Assembly: GCA_019614645.1 (NCBI GenBank)
Contig: JABWDB010000004.1
Location: forward strand, 6,262,001 to 6,326,000
DNA: 64,000 bases
Direction of reading: 5' to 3'
DNA from: Stratiolaelaps scimitus
Lineage: Eukaryota > Arthropoda > Arachnida > Mesostigmata > Laelapidae
Position 1 is the first letter of the stretch, and the number at the start of each line of letters is the position of its first letter. Shown in pieces: positions 35,201-45,731 of the stretch. The translations under genes were made by a program, and so were the position numbers. The notes under the pieces were generated by a model that was given only the letters and a program-made list of their open reading frames with translations, was not told the origin of the DNA and did no database searches.

Positions 35201-38200
35201 AGCGGACCTGCAATTTATTTTTGATAAGAGGAATACATTTCACTGAGTCACAACTCAGCATAGGTCGTCTCGCCTTTTGCTCGAAGCGACGTAGGCTGTA
35301 GTTGTCAAACCCCGGCAAACTCCGTGCGTAATCTTTTTCCGCATGCGTTTTTCTCCTTCGAATTTGAGTCTATGGATACCATTTCTAGAGACAAAGCCCT
35401 ATTTACTCAACTGATGTGGTTAATATAGGCTAACGAGTAGGAGATGTGAGCAGACGTTGTTTCGGCTTTATTGTCACATTTGATGGGTGACCTATGGATG
35501 GAAAGATACGCCCTCCTTACGAGGGCGTGTTCAATATTTTGAAATTGTTCTCACCCGACTAGACCTAACTATGCTTATTGTGTCATTCGCACGGTGGCTT
35601 GAGCGGCTGAGGCCCTGGCTGAAGAAAGCTGGAAGGCTCAGCTTTGGGCAGCATGCAGTCACATATATCTTTGTTGGAAACTCGATGAAGAGCTGCTTCC
35701 CACCACAAATAAATTACCAAATGAGCTTGATTACGGTCTCCTTATAATTTTGGTTAAAAAAGTAATATACAAAACGAAAAGAATACACATTAATGGACCT
35801 CTCACACATGATAAAATTATATACGAAAGTTGACAGTTGCAAAATCACATTTATTGCCCTGTTATTAATTTATTTGTTCCTCATTATCATAATTGCCATT
35901 TTGTCTCTTCATTCCAAAGTGCAAGAATACTCAAATGTAAGCCTATTGTAAATATTATATTAAGGATATATATATGTATATATCTATAGAAGGCAGTTTT
36001 TCGACATATTGCAATGTTCAGAGGGTACAATTATACGGTTTTGTGTCCCAAAACATCTCTGATTCGGTTAGCGAGATGACTAAAACGGAGTGTCAATGCT
36101 CCAAATGTCCTCCGCTTCTCCTAAAAGTTAAAATAAAATATCGCCTTTTGGCCATGCGGGTGTGTGAATTACTCTTATAGCGAAGCATAGCCGCCAAACT
36201 ACTTTCTCATTATGTCTCGTCCCTGCTGGCCTTGTGACGTGTTCGCCGTAAATTACGTATCGTACATACCGTCATATAATCAAAGCAACTATGATCTTCA
36301 TCGACTTGCGAGCAATGGCTAGCGAAAGTCTGGCTTGGCAGTCGCTGAGTCCTTTCAGTAAATTGTGCCCAAAATTGTTCCCATTTTATTGTTTCACCTC
36401 TTGCCATTAAAATAATGGGGTGGGGGAAATAATGGATAGAGACGAATTCACAGTTCTATGTAGCATGAACTAATTGTGGGAGATGCTAAATAAATGGTAA
36501 TAATAGGCACACGGGCATGCCCGGACAATATGCGCGTACCAAGGACAAACGTTGGTCTGACAATATTATCCCGGAAGCCGCCGCCACCGCCTTTGTCTAT
36601 GTGTCAGACATATGTGGGCACGATAGCAAATACGTTGGCACGAGGCGATTCCTGAGCAGGACTTGTCCTCTTTATCGGTGTCAATATAGAAGAACAATAC
36701 ACGTGTACGTTTAACTATAGCATTTATGATAAATGTACCATTATAAGCCATTTGACGATAATGATCATTTGGCGAGGTTACACACGTATGCGGGACTCCG
36801 CCGAACGAACTTCCCATCTGCATGCGTGAACCTGAATCGTTGTGAAGGATGGCGTCCATGTACGTGCACCTGCTTATCGGTTTTTCTAATTTGTACCTGA
36901 GACGATCTGTGTCGTATAGTTACAGGACCGCGACGACGAGCACCACCAGGTTGGGTCTACCGATTGAGAGCAAAGTTATCATTCGGTGAATGACTCTTGC
37001 AGTATGCATACTTTTGCAGCTCTCTATTCTCTGTCGAGAAGACCCATACAATGACGGTCTATCTGAGACGGGGTTCGGACAATGCGAGCCGCACGTCCCG
37101 TAGAAAATGGAATGAATACGCCAATTGGCAAAGAAGGCACTTCTGGTGTTACGCATGGCGCATATGTTAAGCGTTTTTGTACTGAACACTACTCCTATAT
37201 AGCAAAATTCTGGTATAGTGCGAGCGATTTTCGATTACGGTAGCTTATTTGTGCTGTTCCCGCTTTGGACCAGATTCGACGATAACGGGAAGAAGCTCGA
37301 ATACCAAATGCGGACATCAAATAACAGTTGACCTATGGATGGATGTATCACCAATACTTATGATTAGTGATACTCAACTCACGGGTTCATTGATTCAGTC
37401 GTTATTTCACTGACATGAATCGAAAATAGAAATCTTGCTGCACCGGGTGGGCCCCTGGCCGAGCTGATCATGTGCTTATCAGACATCCGATTGCTGATTC
37501 GGCACTCGGGATACACGCACCCATACATACTGCCATTCGAAATGACCACTCGAAAATCATTGTTCTTCTCTAGTAAGTAGTACCAAAGTCACAAATACCA
37601 GTGCTTGAGTAGAGTACAACTTCTCCGCCCCTAAGTTCGCATGACAACACCGTGATCGCCCTCTCCCAGTCATTTTTTTTTCAGAAGGGGACTGTTGCCA
37701 TATGGACACACCCACACGCTGTGGGGACTGCACAGCGGAGCGAATTAAGGCACCAGTGACCCATCCATATCTTCTAGTCCTCGTTGAGAAACGCGTAGTA
37801 AGATGCCTCTCCGGTTAACCTGTGCGAATACGTTACATACGCAAAGGTACTAAAAATGGTGAGGGCGAGAAATCTAATCGGACTTCGTCACCACTAAATC
37901 GAGCAAGCTTGTGACCGTGTGAGTAGAACTCCTGAATCATGACGCCCACCTCTCTCAACATTAAATGATCGCACCGAACCGTTGACTGTTGCCGCACCCT
38001 CAACATTTGCTGCTCAGTATTGCCAACCAGGTTTTGCAGCAAACACGATTTTGCATAGCACATGTAAGACTACAGATAAAGCAGGTTTGGCAGAGCAGGG
38101 TATCGTCGATACGGTCAACCGCATCGGCATCTATTGCAATAATAATTGTCACATCGTGTAACAACACACCAGCAAGTTTGTAATAAGATCAGCTTGCCTC

Positions 38201-38442
38201 TTTCTGTCTTATTCAACGGGATGTACGTACAAGAGCACAATTTTGCCTGTAGCTGGATTTCACTGGCGGACGAACCATCGTGTTTCTCGTGCATACAGGT
38301 GTTGCGTTTTCTTATAATTGGCCTTGATGGGGCACGAATGAATGACATCAAATTTTTTTACTAAGGAACACTACGTCAAACCACCAACAAGCCATTTCGG
38401 ATTGCTAACATGGTATGCTGCCCACTGTACAGCCCATATTGG
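32271..38442. other. Intergenic region between LOTUS genes A and B
   Basis: 6.2 kb. No intact gene. Contains a degenerate tRNA-like SINE (35.58-35.68 kb) and a - strand fragment at 37.83-38.06 kb that weakly resembles a LOTUS domain (see findings). Open frames on the + strand just above 32.14 kb are antisense shadows of gene A exon 1 and its flank. Confidence 0.6.
35582..35680 (+). mobile_element. Degenerate tRNA-like SINE
   Basis: gcacggtggcttgagcggct plus a following gaagaaagctggaag matches the head of the 27.93 kb SINE (box A, then an AGCTGGAAG block). Box B is lost. Confidence 0.35.
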
Positions 38443-39591
38443 TTAGTTGCACTCAGAGACATCGGAAATCAATGTCTCATCCGTTTGACTTCCCATGAGC
38501 ACCCGGAGTATGGCGGCGCAGCTTTTTAACGGCACCATTTTCACCGTGGCGTCGGCTACTCCGTTGCGGATCAGCACCACCTTCGTCGCCTCGTCTTCCA
38601 ACAGCTTGAAGAAGCTAGGTTTCAGATGGACTTTGTTGAGCTCGTCGATGACCGTGTCAACTGTACGGCCGGCGAGTTTGGCGATGCAGCCGGTGGGAAC
38701 GAACTTCTGATTGCCACAAGTGATTATCCATAGGGGCCGACAACCGCAGAGCATTTTCATTTCCGTAGAAACTGCCTGCTGATTCTTGCCATCGGCTCCG
38801 GCAACATTCGCGTTGGCGGCAGCAGCTTTCGCAGGCTTTGCCTTTTTCGTGTCGTTGCCTGCCGGGTTGGGCTGTTTTTTTTCGGTTTTGTTTTTACCGG
38901 CACTCCCACCTTCGGCCTTCCCCTTGCCTTTCTTCGTATTGTTAACACTGAGTGCGGCCATCGGTAGGGAGCCAACGTCGCCAAGAGAACTCGTCGACAT
39001 CGATTTGCCGGCGGCATTCTGTCTTGCCAAGCCCGTTTTTCCCTCAGCGACAGCGAAGAGTTTAACGGTTCCGCCGTTCCTCTCCAGACGGAATATATGC
39101 GGTAGACTGGCAAAGAATTCCTCCTCGCTCAACCCATGGGTGTGAAATGGTTTAGGGCTCGAGACGTCGAAGAACGCACGAAATTTGTCAAAGGTCACCC
39201 CTTCGCCGTTTGACTCGGCCATGCATTGCTGAATTTTGATCTTGAGAACATTCTGAAACGGCCCTGGCAACTGGACTACAGGCTTTGGCCGGCTGCCCGC
39301 ACCTTTCAAAATCGGCTGTGTCTCTATCGATGTCATGCCTTTAACGGGATAGAGTTTCAAGACACCGCTCTCCTTCCGGACTTCGAAGACGTCGCTCAAT
39401 CCACGGTAGAATTTCTCTCTTGTAAAACCTTTGTAGTCCAGCGGCTCGTTATTCTCCTTGTTATGAGCTTCTTCGAACTCGGAAAACGTGAGTCCGCCTT
39501 GCCCTACTGTACTGATGAACGTCTTCAGCTTTCTAACGTAACTCGGCGCCAATTCGTTATGCACCTCCTCAAACAGGCCATCCTTACGCAC
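38443..39591 (-). CDS. LOTUS gene B exon 3
   Basis: 1,149 nt, acceptor tttacag, 382 codons and stop; starts VRKDGLFEEVHNELAPSYVR. Holds LOTUS2, LOTUS3, the K/A-rich linker and the C-terminal domain. The Pro/Ala/Phe-rich open frame on the + strand at 38.8-39.1 kb is its antisense shadow. Confidence 0.93.
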   Translation of the reverse strand: MRKDGLFEEVHNELAPSYVRKLKTFISTVGQGGLTFSEFEEAHNKENNEPLDYKGFTREKFYRGLSDVFEVRKESGVLKLYPVKGMTSIETQPILKGAGSRPKPVVQLPGPFQNVLKIKIQQCMAESNGEGVTFDKFRAFFDVSSPKPFHTHGLSEEEFFASLPHIFRLERNGGTVKLFAVAEGKTGLARQNAAGKSMSTSSLGDVGSLPMAALSVNNTKKGKGKAEGGSAGKNKTEKKQPNPAGNDTKKAKPAKAAAANANVAGADGKNQQAVSTEMKMLCGCRPLWIITCGNQKFVPTGCIAKLAGRTVDTVIDELNKVHLKPSFFKLLEDEATKVVLIRNGVADATVKMVPLKSCAAILRVLMGSQTDETLISDVSECN

Positions 39592-40432
39592 CTGTAAACA
39601 TTGCAATGATATAGTTATTTTATTGCTTTTATTCGTCTGAAACCACTTATAACTAAGTGGTTTTCTGATGAATTAAAGTAAGAAAAAAAAACCTGAAGCT
39701 CATAATTCAGATCAGTACGCGGATGGATGGCGTAGAGCTAAAGGCGAGGGGAAGACATCTCGAAATTATATAACCGATTCTGTATTATCAAGGGGAAATA
39801 TCGGGAAGAAAATCCACACGTCCACACCGAGGGCGAAGACGTATTCTTCTATCGGCAAGAAAACCTACAACAGTAATAATAGGTACTCACAGGAGTTTTT
39901 TCAACGCTCTCGAGGTAGCGAGGCGGATTTAGCAGCACCTGCACCTCAGTGCCAGCATCCGCTTTCATTACGGTCAAGAAGTCGCATCGTTTTTCCAGGA
40001 GATCTTGAAGACTGCTCGCGCCACAGTCGCGATACGGCACCGGTTCAAAAACGGAACCACGGTAAAGGTCATCCACTTCCTGCATCGGTTATCCGCCAAG
40101 CCGAACAAGAAAGCACAGCAAGAATGAGAATCATATACTCAAGCATAAGTCCGATAGTTTCATGATCGGGAAAAGGCACAATTCGATATTGTAGCAGTAT
40201 GCGCGAGTTAGGAAATTGACCTCGTTGTATTAATGTCCACTCTGCATCGGCGTCGCTCTGCGACGTTGATACGTGTCATGTAACAGGCTGGGAAGCGATT
40301 ATAGAAACATTAGCACGGATCCTGCCTTTATGTCCACACCGTGAATACCTTTAAAGTGAAACTGGTCTTCGCGCTGGATTCAAGACACTGCTTAATCCGG
40401 AGCACGACAGCGCCATAGGATGACTTTTCCAT
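38443..40432 (-). CDS. LOTUS gene B: triple-LOTUS protein with novel C-terminal domain
   Basis: Exons 40432-40349, 40079-39891, 39591-38443, all phase 0, 473 residues. LOTUS1 about 8-88 (FTLK / VDDLYRG, PVPYRDCGASSLQDLLEKRC); LOTUS2 about 107-174 (LTFSEFEEAHNKEN, DYKGFTREKFYRGLSDVFEV); LOTUS3 about 203-273 (VTFDKFRAFF, HGLSEEEFFASLPHIFRLER); GLARQNAAGKS; a Lys/Ala-rich linker of about 70 residues; C-terminal domain about 367-470 (KFVPTGCIAKLAGRTVDTVI, HLKP, SCAAILRVLMG). It is clearly closer to D than to A through LOTUS2, LOTUS3 and the C-terminal domain. The basic, Ala-rich linker is unlike the N/Q-rich linker of D. Introns are short (269 and 299 bp). A diverged copy of its far 5' flank occurs upstream of gene C. 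Confidence 0.88.
39891..40079 (-). CDS. LOTUS gene B exon 2
   Basis: 189 nt, acceptor atgcag, donor gtgagt. Encodes EVDDLYRGSVFEPVPYRDCG then DFLTVMKADAGTEVQVLLNP. Confidence 0.92.
40349..40432 (-). CDS. LOTUS gene B exon 1
   Basis: 84 nt: MEKSSYGAVVLRIKQCLESS then AKTSFTLK, donor gtattc. Same length and splice point as in genes A and C. Confidence 0.9.
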
Positions 40433-41141
40433 CTCTCTGCTGATGCGTACGCCGGCAAATCCTAGATTGGAAACGATAGGGGGCTGCATATCACAAAGAC
40501 ACAATTAGACTGTCAAAGTAGTTAACACACTTTACATTATTGGATTGTATATAATCTCTGCATATATTCTCTCTCTTAGCCTTCTGCAACGATACTCCAA
40601 ACGGTTATCAAATGCAAGGCTCTATTTAGCACTGAGAGTAGGTTCTAAACGGAAAAATCGACTACAAGGTCGCAAAATGATGTTATAAAATAAGGAGAAA
40701 CGAGCGTAATTATCTTTAGTTCTATTTTGGGCTTATCCATTTGTCTCGATAAAGTTATTATTATTATTCCCCGGGGACAGTTGCGAATCTATGCGGACGG
40801 GGGCGTTAACTATTTGAACCCAATGCTAGATAAGAGACAGTTACGATCGTCCTTATTCATTAAGGTAACCTTATGGCAACACCATGATATGCATTAGTGC
40901 ATGTTTACCCATTATAGATAGGTGTCATAAATAATCGATTTTTTACTCCGCATTTACAGTTCATTCGCTTGCGTAATATACGTATCTAATTAAAACTCTG
41001 ATAAAATGCACGTGATGAAAGTCGGCACAGACGACTCCAGTACAATTTCTGAATATGCATAGGATTGTACCACAAAATAATAATAATAACAATAATGTAT
41101 ATAAAATATAGAAAAACTTATATAATCTAATATATAAGAAC

Positions 41142-41144
<3 letters not shown>

Positions 41145-41183
<39 letters not shown>

Positions 41184-41184
41184 G
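41145..41184. repeat. (AT)n microsatellite
   Basis: About 40 bp of nearly pure AT. Confidence 0.95.
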
Positions 41185-42149
41185 CCACAATATAATAAAT
41201 AAACGACAAAAGTTGACAGCCTTTCTTCAATAAAGGAGACACTTTCGTTGTCCTTAACTACTCGCCAGCAATAGCCACTATGCAGGTGGACCAATGTACT
41301 GATGAGTCACAAACGCACCTGAATTCACAATCACAGGCTGTCTGGGTCGAACAGAACGTGTAGAGTATGTCCCGGGAATTTATAGGAGTACTTGGGATTT
41401 CGTTTGTACAGCCGATGAGCGCAACAGGTAGCGTGAGCGGCGCGACCGTTTTCGTCATCCCTTCCTCGCCGGCCGGTATAGAAGGTTCGCTGTCGCGCCA
41501 TGATATGGATCACGCCGTCCGCGAGATTTGAATCCGTTTTACAAGGCAACCGACGCAACCGTGCATCTATGCCGCATTCGGTTACCTAGTTTGGATACGT
41601 CGCCGGTGATGCATGGCGTATTCATCGACGTACTGTGATAGAGTCTGCCCAGCAGGCTGTCTTTAGCCACATTCCCGCGATGGGTTTCGTTGAAGAGGTT
41701 TGAATTACCGATGTCCTCTAGTCGAGGCGCGCAAGACGCATCAGCGAAGTGCCGCGTAATTCATTGTCTACTCACAGAAAGGATATCGCCCAATGTCTCC
41801 GCCCACGATCTATGAGCGGTTTCGTCGAGGAAGCAGGAGGATATAGGCATCGGATGAACGTCTAAAGATAGTAGTATCAATCGTGTTGGCGACCAACATA
41901 TCGTTAATATTCCGTATACTTTGTGAAATCAACCTGTAATTACGCAGAAATGGATAACTGCATTTTACTGTTTTAGACGACGAAAATGCCGAAAATACGG
42001 ATTCACTCAGGGCGGGAAAATTGTTGGCAAACATAAACAACGGGTTATTCTGTTAGCAAGGTCTTAGCTCTGATTCAAATCTGGATGGAGCCTTATTTAC
42101 TTTTATGGGCGGTAAGATTAATAGTTCTCTGTGATAGGATTTGAAAAGT

Positions 42150-42840
42150 AGTAGTAGCAACTAACGTGGTCTGCGGCACCGCCACCACTGTGCAGAAACG
42201 AAGGCACCGTATACGCCCTGTATGCGTCATAAATACTGCGTGTTTACATACACGGGGCTTTCTACAGACTCTCTATTGACCACAGTAGTCGTCGGTCATC
42301 ATCCAAACAGCTCATCCAAACAGCTTCGGTCATCATCCAAACAGACACGAAGTCCATTCAGCGACAACACAATGTCATAAATACTTCTACTGTCAACCTG
42401 ACTGGATCAACCTTCAGAGCCATCCCTTCTCCCAAAGTTACAGAACTATTTTGCCGACTTCCCTTACCTACATTAATCTAGACACTAAAGGCTTCGCACC
42501 TTGGAGACCTGCTGCGGATACTAGTACGGACTGCCACCAAGATTAGCACCACGCTCAAATTTTCAAGGACCAAGGGAATCAACTAAACTACTCTAATATG
42601 AGCGAAAGGACAGAGGTCCTGAACTCTCTGAGGTGAAAGGACAGAGGTCCAAGAAAGGAAGCATGAGGAGAGAGAGAGAAGGGAAGCGGCTGAGAGTGAG
42701 CTAACCACGTCGCATGGAAAGGGTGGTGCTGTTAAACATCGTCAACAGTTCCAGAAAGGGAGGGCGGTCATGATGTTGACATGCATTAGCATGCCAACAA
42801 CCGCCCCCCTTAAAAGAAAAGGCCTTAGCTTGTCACGCGA
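42150..42840 (+). repeat. Direct repeat, copy 1 of an unknown element
   Basis: Shares two blocks with 43.24-43.70 kb: a head (actaacgtggtctgcggcac ... gaaggcaccgtatacgccct) and a tail (acatcgtcaacagttccaga ... ccgccccccttaaaa). About 80 percent identity by eye. It also contains a local duplication of aaaggacagaggtcc near 42.61 and 42.64 kb. Confidence 0.65.
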
Positions 42841-43117
42841 GATATGTCGCCGGGCGTGATGAGATCGACATTGCAGTCGACAGTTTTCAAACTCGGAATG
42901 CGATGTGAAATTATGGGGCGATCGTTATTTGAGCAAAACAACCTAGGCTGTGGGAAATCCGACTCGAGGTGTTGTACTTAAAATATGAACATGTGTACAG
43001 TAAATAAGTGCACAATATTGAGCAGTATCGATCTCCATGCCGGGGTCGCTATTATTTGCGATATCCTTCGGTTAATTAAATCTACGCAGGTCAATTATTA
43101 TAGTCATCCTGTGTGCA

Positions 43118-43210
43118 TGACGTGGTGGTAAAGGGGCATAGTATTAGAATCAAAGGGAATTTTGTGGAGTCGGAGGTTCAAATCTGAGTTGGGCCACATC
43201 CACTCGTATG
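43118..43210 (+). mobile_element. tRNA-like SINE head
   Basis: gacgtggtggtaaaggggca (box A region) is followed about 45 nt later by gaggttcaaatctga (box B region). It lies between the two copies of the unknown direct repeat. Confidence 0.45.
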
Positions 43211-43240
43211 GGAAGTGTCTACGAAATCGATTTGGAAATA

Positions 43241-43700
43241 TGTAGCGGTAACTAATGTGGTCTGCAGCACAGCTACCACTGCACAGAAATGAAGGCACCG
43301 TACACCCCCTGTATATTCGTCATGAATACTGCGTGTAGTCTAATCTAGTCTGTATGTAAATACAGACTAGAGTAACGACAATGAGACTCGTGACGGAGGG
43401 GCTTTCTACAGACACTATAGTGACTGCGTAGTGACTGCTCGTGGAAGTAGCTAAGGGTCAGCTAAATCACGTCATGTCCCCGTACGGCAACGAGGATGTG
43501 TGTTGCCCGTAGCTGGGCTTGTACACATCTACCCGCCCATACAGAAGCAATGCTCTAAGCGATACCGGCAAGGGCGATGCTGTGAGAACATCGTCAACAG
43601 TTCCGAAAGGGGAGGGAGGCGGTCACGGGGTTGTCATGCGTGTACCCAAGGTGTGTGGGCATGTCCGCCTGGAAACAACCCCCCTTTAAAACAAAAGGTC
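43241..43700 (+). repeat. Direct repeat, copy 2 of an unknown element
   Basis: Shorter relative of 42150-42840. The head near 43250 and tail near 43590 are both present, with a perfect 11-bp-arm hairpin (43344-43371) inside that copy 1 lacks. Confidence 0.65.
43344..43371. repeat. Perfect 11-bp-arm hairpin
   Basis: Arms 43344-43354 (tctagtctgta) and 43361-43371 are exact complements with a 6-nt loop; present only in repeat copy 2. Confidence 0.85.
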
Positions 43701-44012
43701 AAATATAAATTCGAAGCCTTAGACATCTACGCTAAATGATTATTATTAGAACCAGCTATTAGCATACCACATATGTACATATTCTCTCAAAATCAGCCAG
43801 CCAATATTTGATATCTCATTTTCGATCGTTTATAATCCTCGACTTGTTTTTCTTCTAAATGACTCTATTCATATTCATACTGTACGGTGGCATTATTGGT
43901 ACATTATCTTTAGCTGGTTCTTTCTCTTCTTGAGTTGAATATGGCAAAACCGCAAACGGTATATAGCCAGCGTCTATGTTATCCGGTTAGAATCCTACGA
44001 GCGATTTTTTCG

Positions 44013-45505
44013 TGAACTATTTACAATAGATTGCGTGAATTGTCGTCATTTCAGCTACATGTTCTATTTTACTGAATCATTTATTATAGATTGATCTATT
44101 ACGAGTTTAATTAGGCCTCATACAGTTGAGCTCAAACGATCTGAATGGGCATAACCAAAACGGTACTCCCGCTGTATTAACGCTTCAATGCTCTTCACCG
44201 CACGAGTGTATTTTCCAATAAATGATAACATGTCATTTCTTGTACATAGCTAAATTCCACGCTTAGGACATACGTTAATTTCGTTATAATCAGCCAACGT
44301 ATATTCGGTGCGGAGCGGTATCGCAAGTTCGCTTTTGTCGTGAATCAATGTGGCGTCCGTACGATGGAATCTTAGCTTGAATTGTTTTCAGATGACTCGA
44401 GCTCGTCTAATGTGAGCGCCACTGTACTTCTGACGTCTGAGCCAAAATATGGCTCAGAGCTGTCGCAACCTTAGGGTAACCTAGCATCTTGAACCTATGG
44501 GGTTGTTTCGGCAATTTCGGTTAAGAATCGAAAAGCCAATGTTGTCATGAGATGTCGACAGTGGCCGTTCATTCATGATGCTTTTTGGGTCCACATCATC
44601 GTGATTGATCTGACGAATTGCCAACTGCTGGGGTGCTACTGTGCGTCCGACGATCTGAATTGAGGACGGATCAATTTGGTTTTTGTTCGTCAGCTTCCAT
44701 TCACCGCTACTGCTGTTTGACGTGCTTCGTGTTCGAATATTCTAATATTATAGAAGAATAATAATATTGTCCCGATACGCGTTTGCGTTATCTAGGTTGA
44801 CATTGCGGTGTGTAAAAAAACCTATGCGGAAAGAGTGTCACGTAATCTTTGCAGCCTCTTGTAACGGTCGCGTTTAGTCTCTTAGGGATTATTGTGGAAA
44901 CGGGTATGAGTATTGGTTGTTGTTGCTACGGGCGGAGGCTCCGGTGAGATTCCCAAGCAGAGAGAATCATACCCATAGGCCTCGTCGCCTGCGCTCCAAT
45001 AGGCATTAAGGTGTTGTTCAATGTCACTCTATTAATTCAAAGAGCAAGTCAAAGATAAAGCATGTTGACAACGTTACACTCTCTTATGGAAAGCCGGCCT
45101 TTGGAAGGAGATCTAGGATTCGTTTAGGTAACCGAGACAATCGACGGCTTTTACTCCACGGGTGCGAAGCGTTGTATTGTAGTTTTGCCAGTAAAGGTGA
45201 CGATAGAACAGCGTAGTCACGACCCGTTTGTTTGACAGACTACGCGTACGACACAAAGGCGCGTGTAGTTTACGAGTATTGTAATATGGTTAAGCTATCA
45301 AGTATAGCTTATCTATAGATTTCGAATCGCCGTGTATCGTGACTCAAAGGATTGTCTAGGCATGACATAGGGTTTACCGGATTCATAGCATTCACTGGTC
45401 TGTGACCACCCAGCAAATGACATATGCTTATCAACGCAATCATTCATCATATGATGAGAAGTGCCCCTCACGGACACGAGCAATGTGATCAGCAAGACCC
45501 GCCTA
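44013..45505 (+). repeat. Long direct repeat R1 (partner at 52977-53957)
   Basis: Aligns along its ends and through a long block with R2. The last 600 bp (from cttgtaacggtcgcgtttag to agcaagacccgcctac) are roughly 90 percent identical by eye; the middle has indels that leave R2 about 500 bp shorter. It has no TG...CA ends, primer-binding site or polypurine tract, so it is not a convincing LTR. It lies 5' of LOTUS gene B, as R2 lies 5' of gene C. Confidence 0.85.
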
Positions 45506-45731
45506 CTTGAAGTGTGTAATTCTCAAGTACAATTAAGCCTCCGTCAGGGCGGACGTTATAGGTTATAGAATCGGCGCGAGATCTTCCTTTATTCTTGGCC
45601 AGCCTATCGTCCGTCGTCTAGTTCACGGCATGTTATATCCCTTCGTGTAGTGCTTCCATACATGAATCGGATACAGACGTCTCATATCGAAGGAAAATAA
45701 AGACGGTGGTCGTCAAGAGGGTGGAACACCT

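Larger units (their letters stand above)
40433..44012. other. 5' flank of LOTUS gene B, repeat-rich
   Basis: 3.6 kb without a supported gene. Includes (AT)n at 41145-41184, a pair of related direct repeats (42.15 and 43.24 kb) with a tRNA-like SINE between them, and a perfect hairpin at 43344. The equivalent spacing upstream of gene C is only 1.0 kb, so these repeats probably inserted after the duplication. Confidence 0.55.

Noticed and set aside
38786..39145. Pro/Ala-rich + strand ORF
   Set aside because: Antisense shadow of the Lys/Ala-rich linker of LOTUS gene B.
45313..45495. Small secreted-peptide gene (LLVSVRGTS) duplicated in R1 and R2
   Set aside because: An 8-bp insertion in R2 breaks the frame relative to R1, and conservation is no higher than in the surrounding non-coding repeat.
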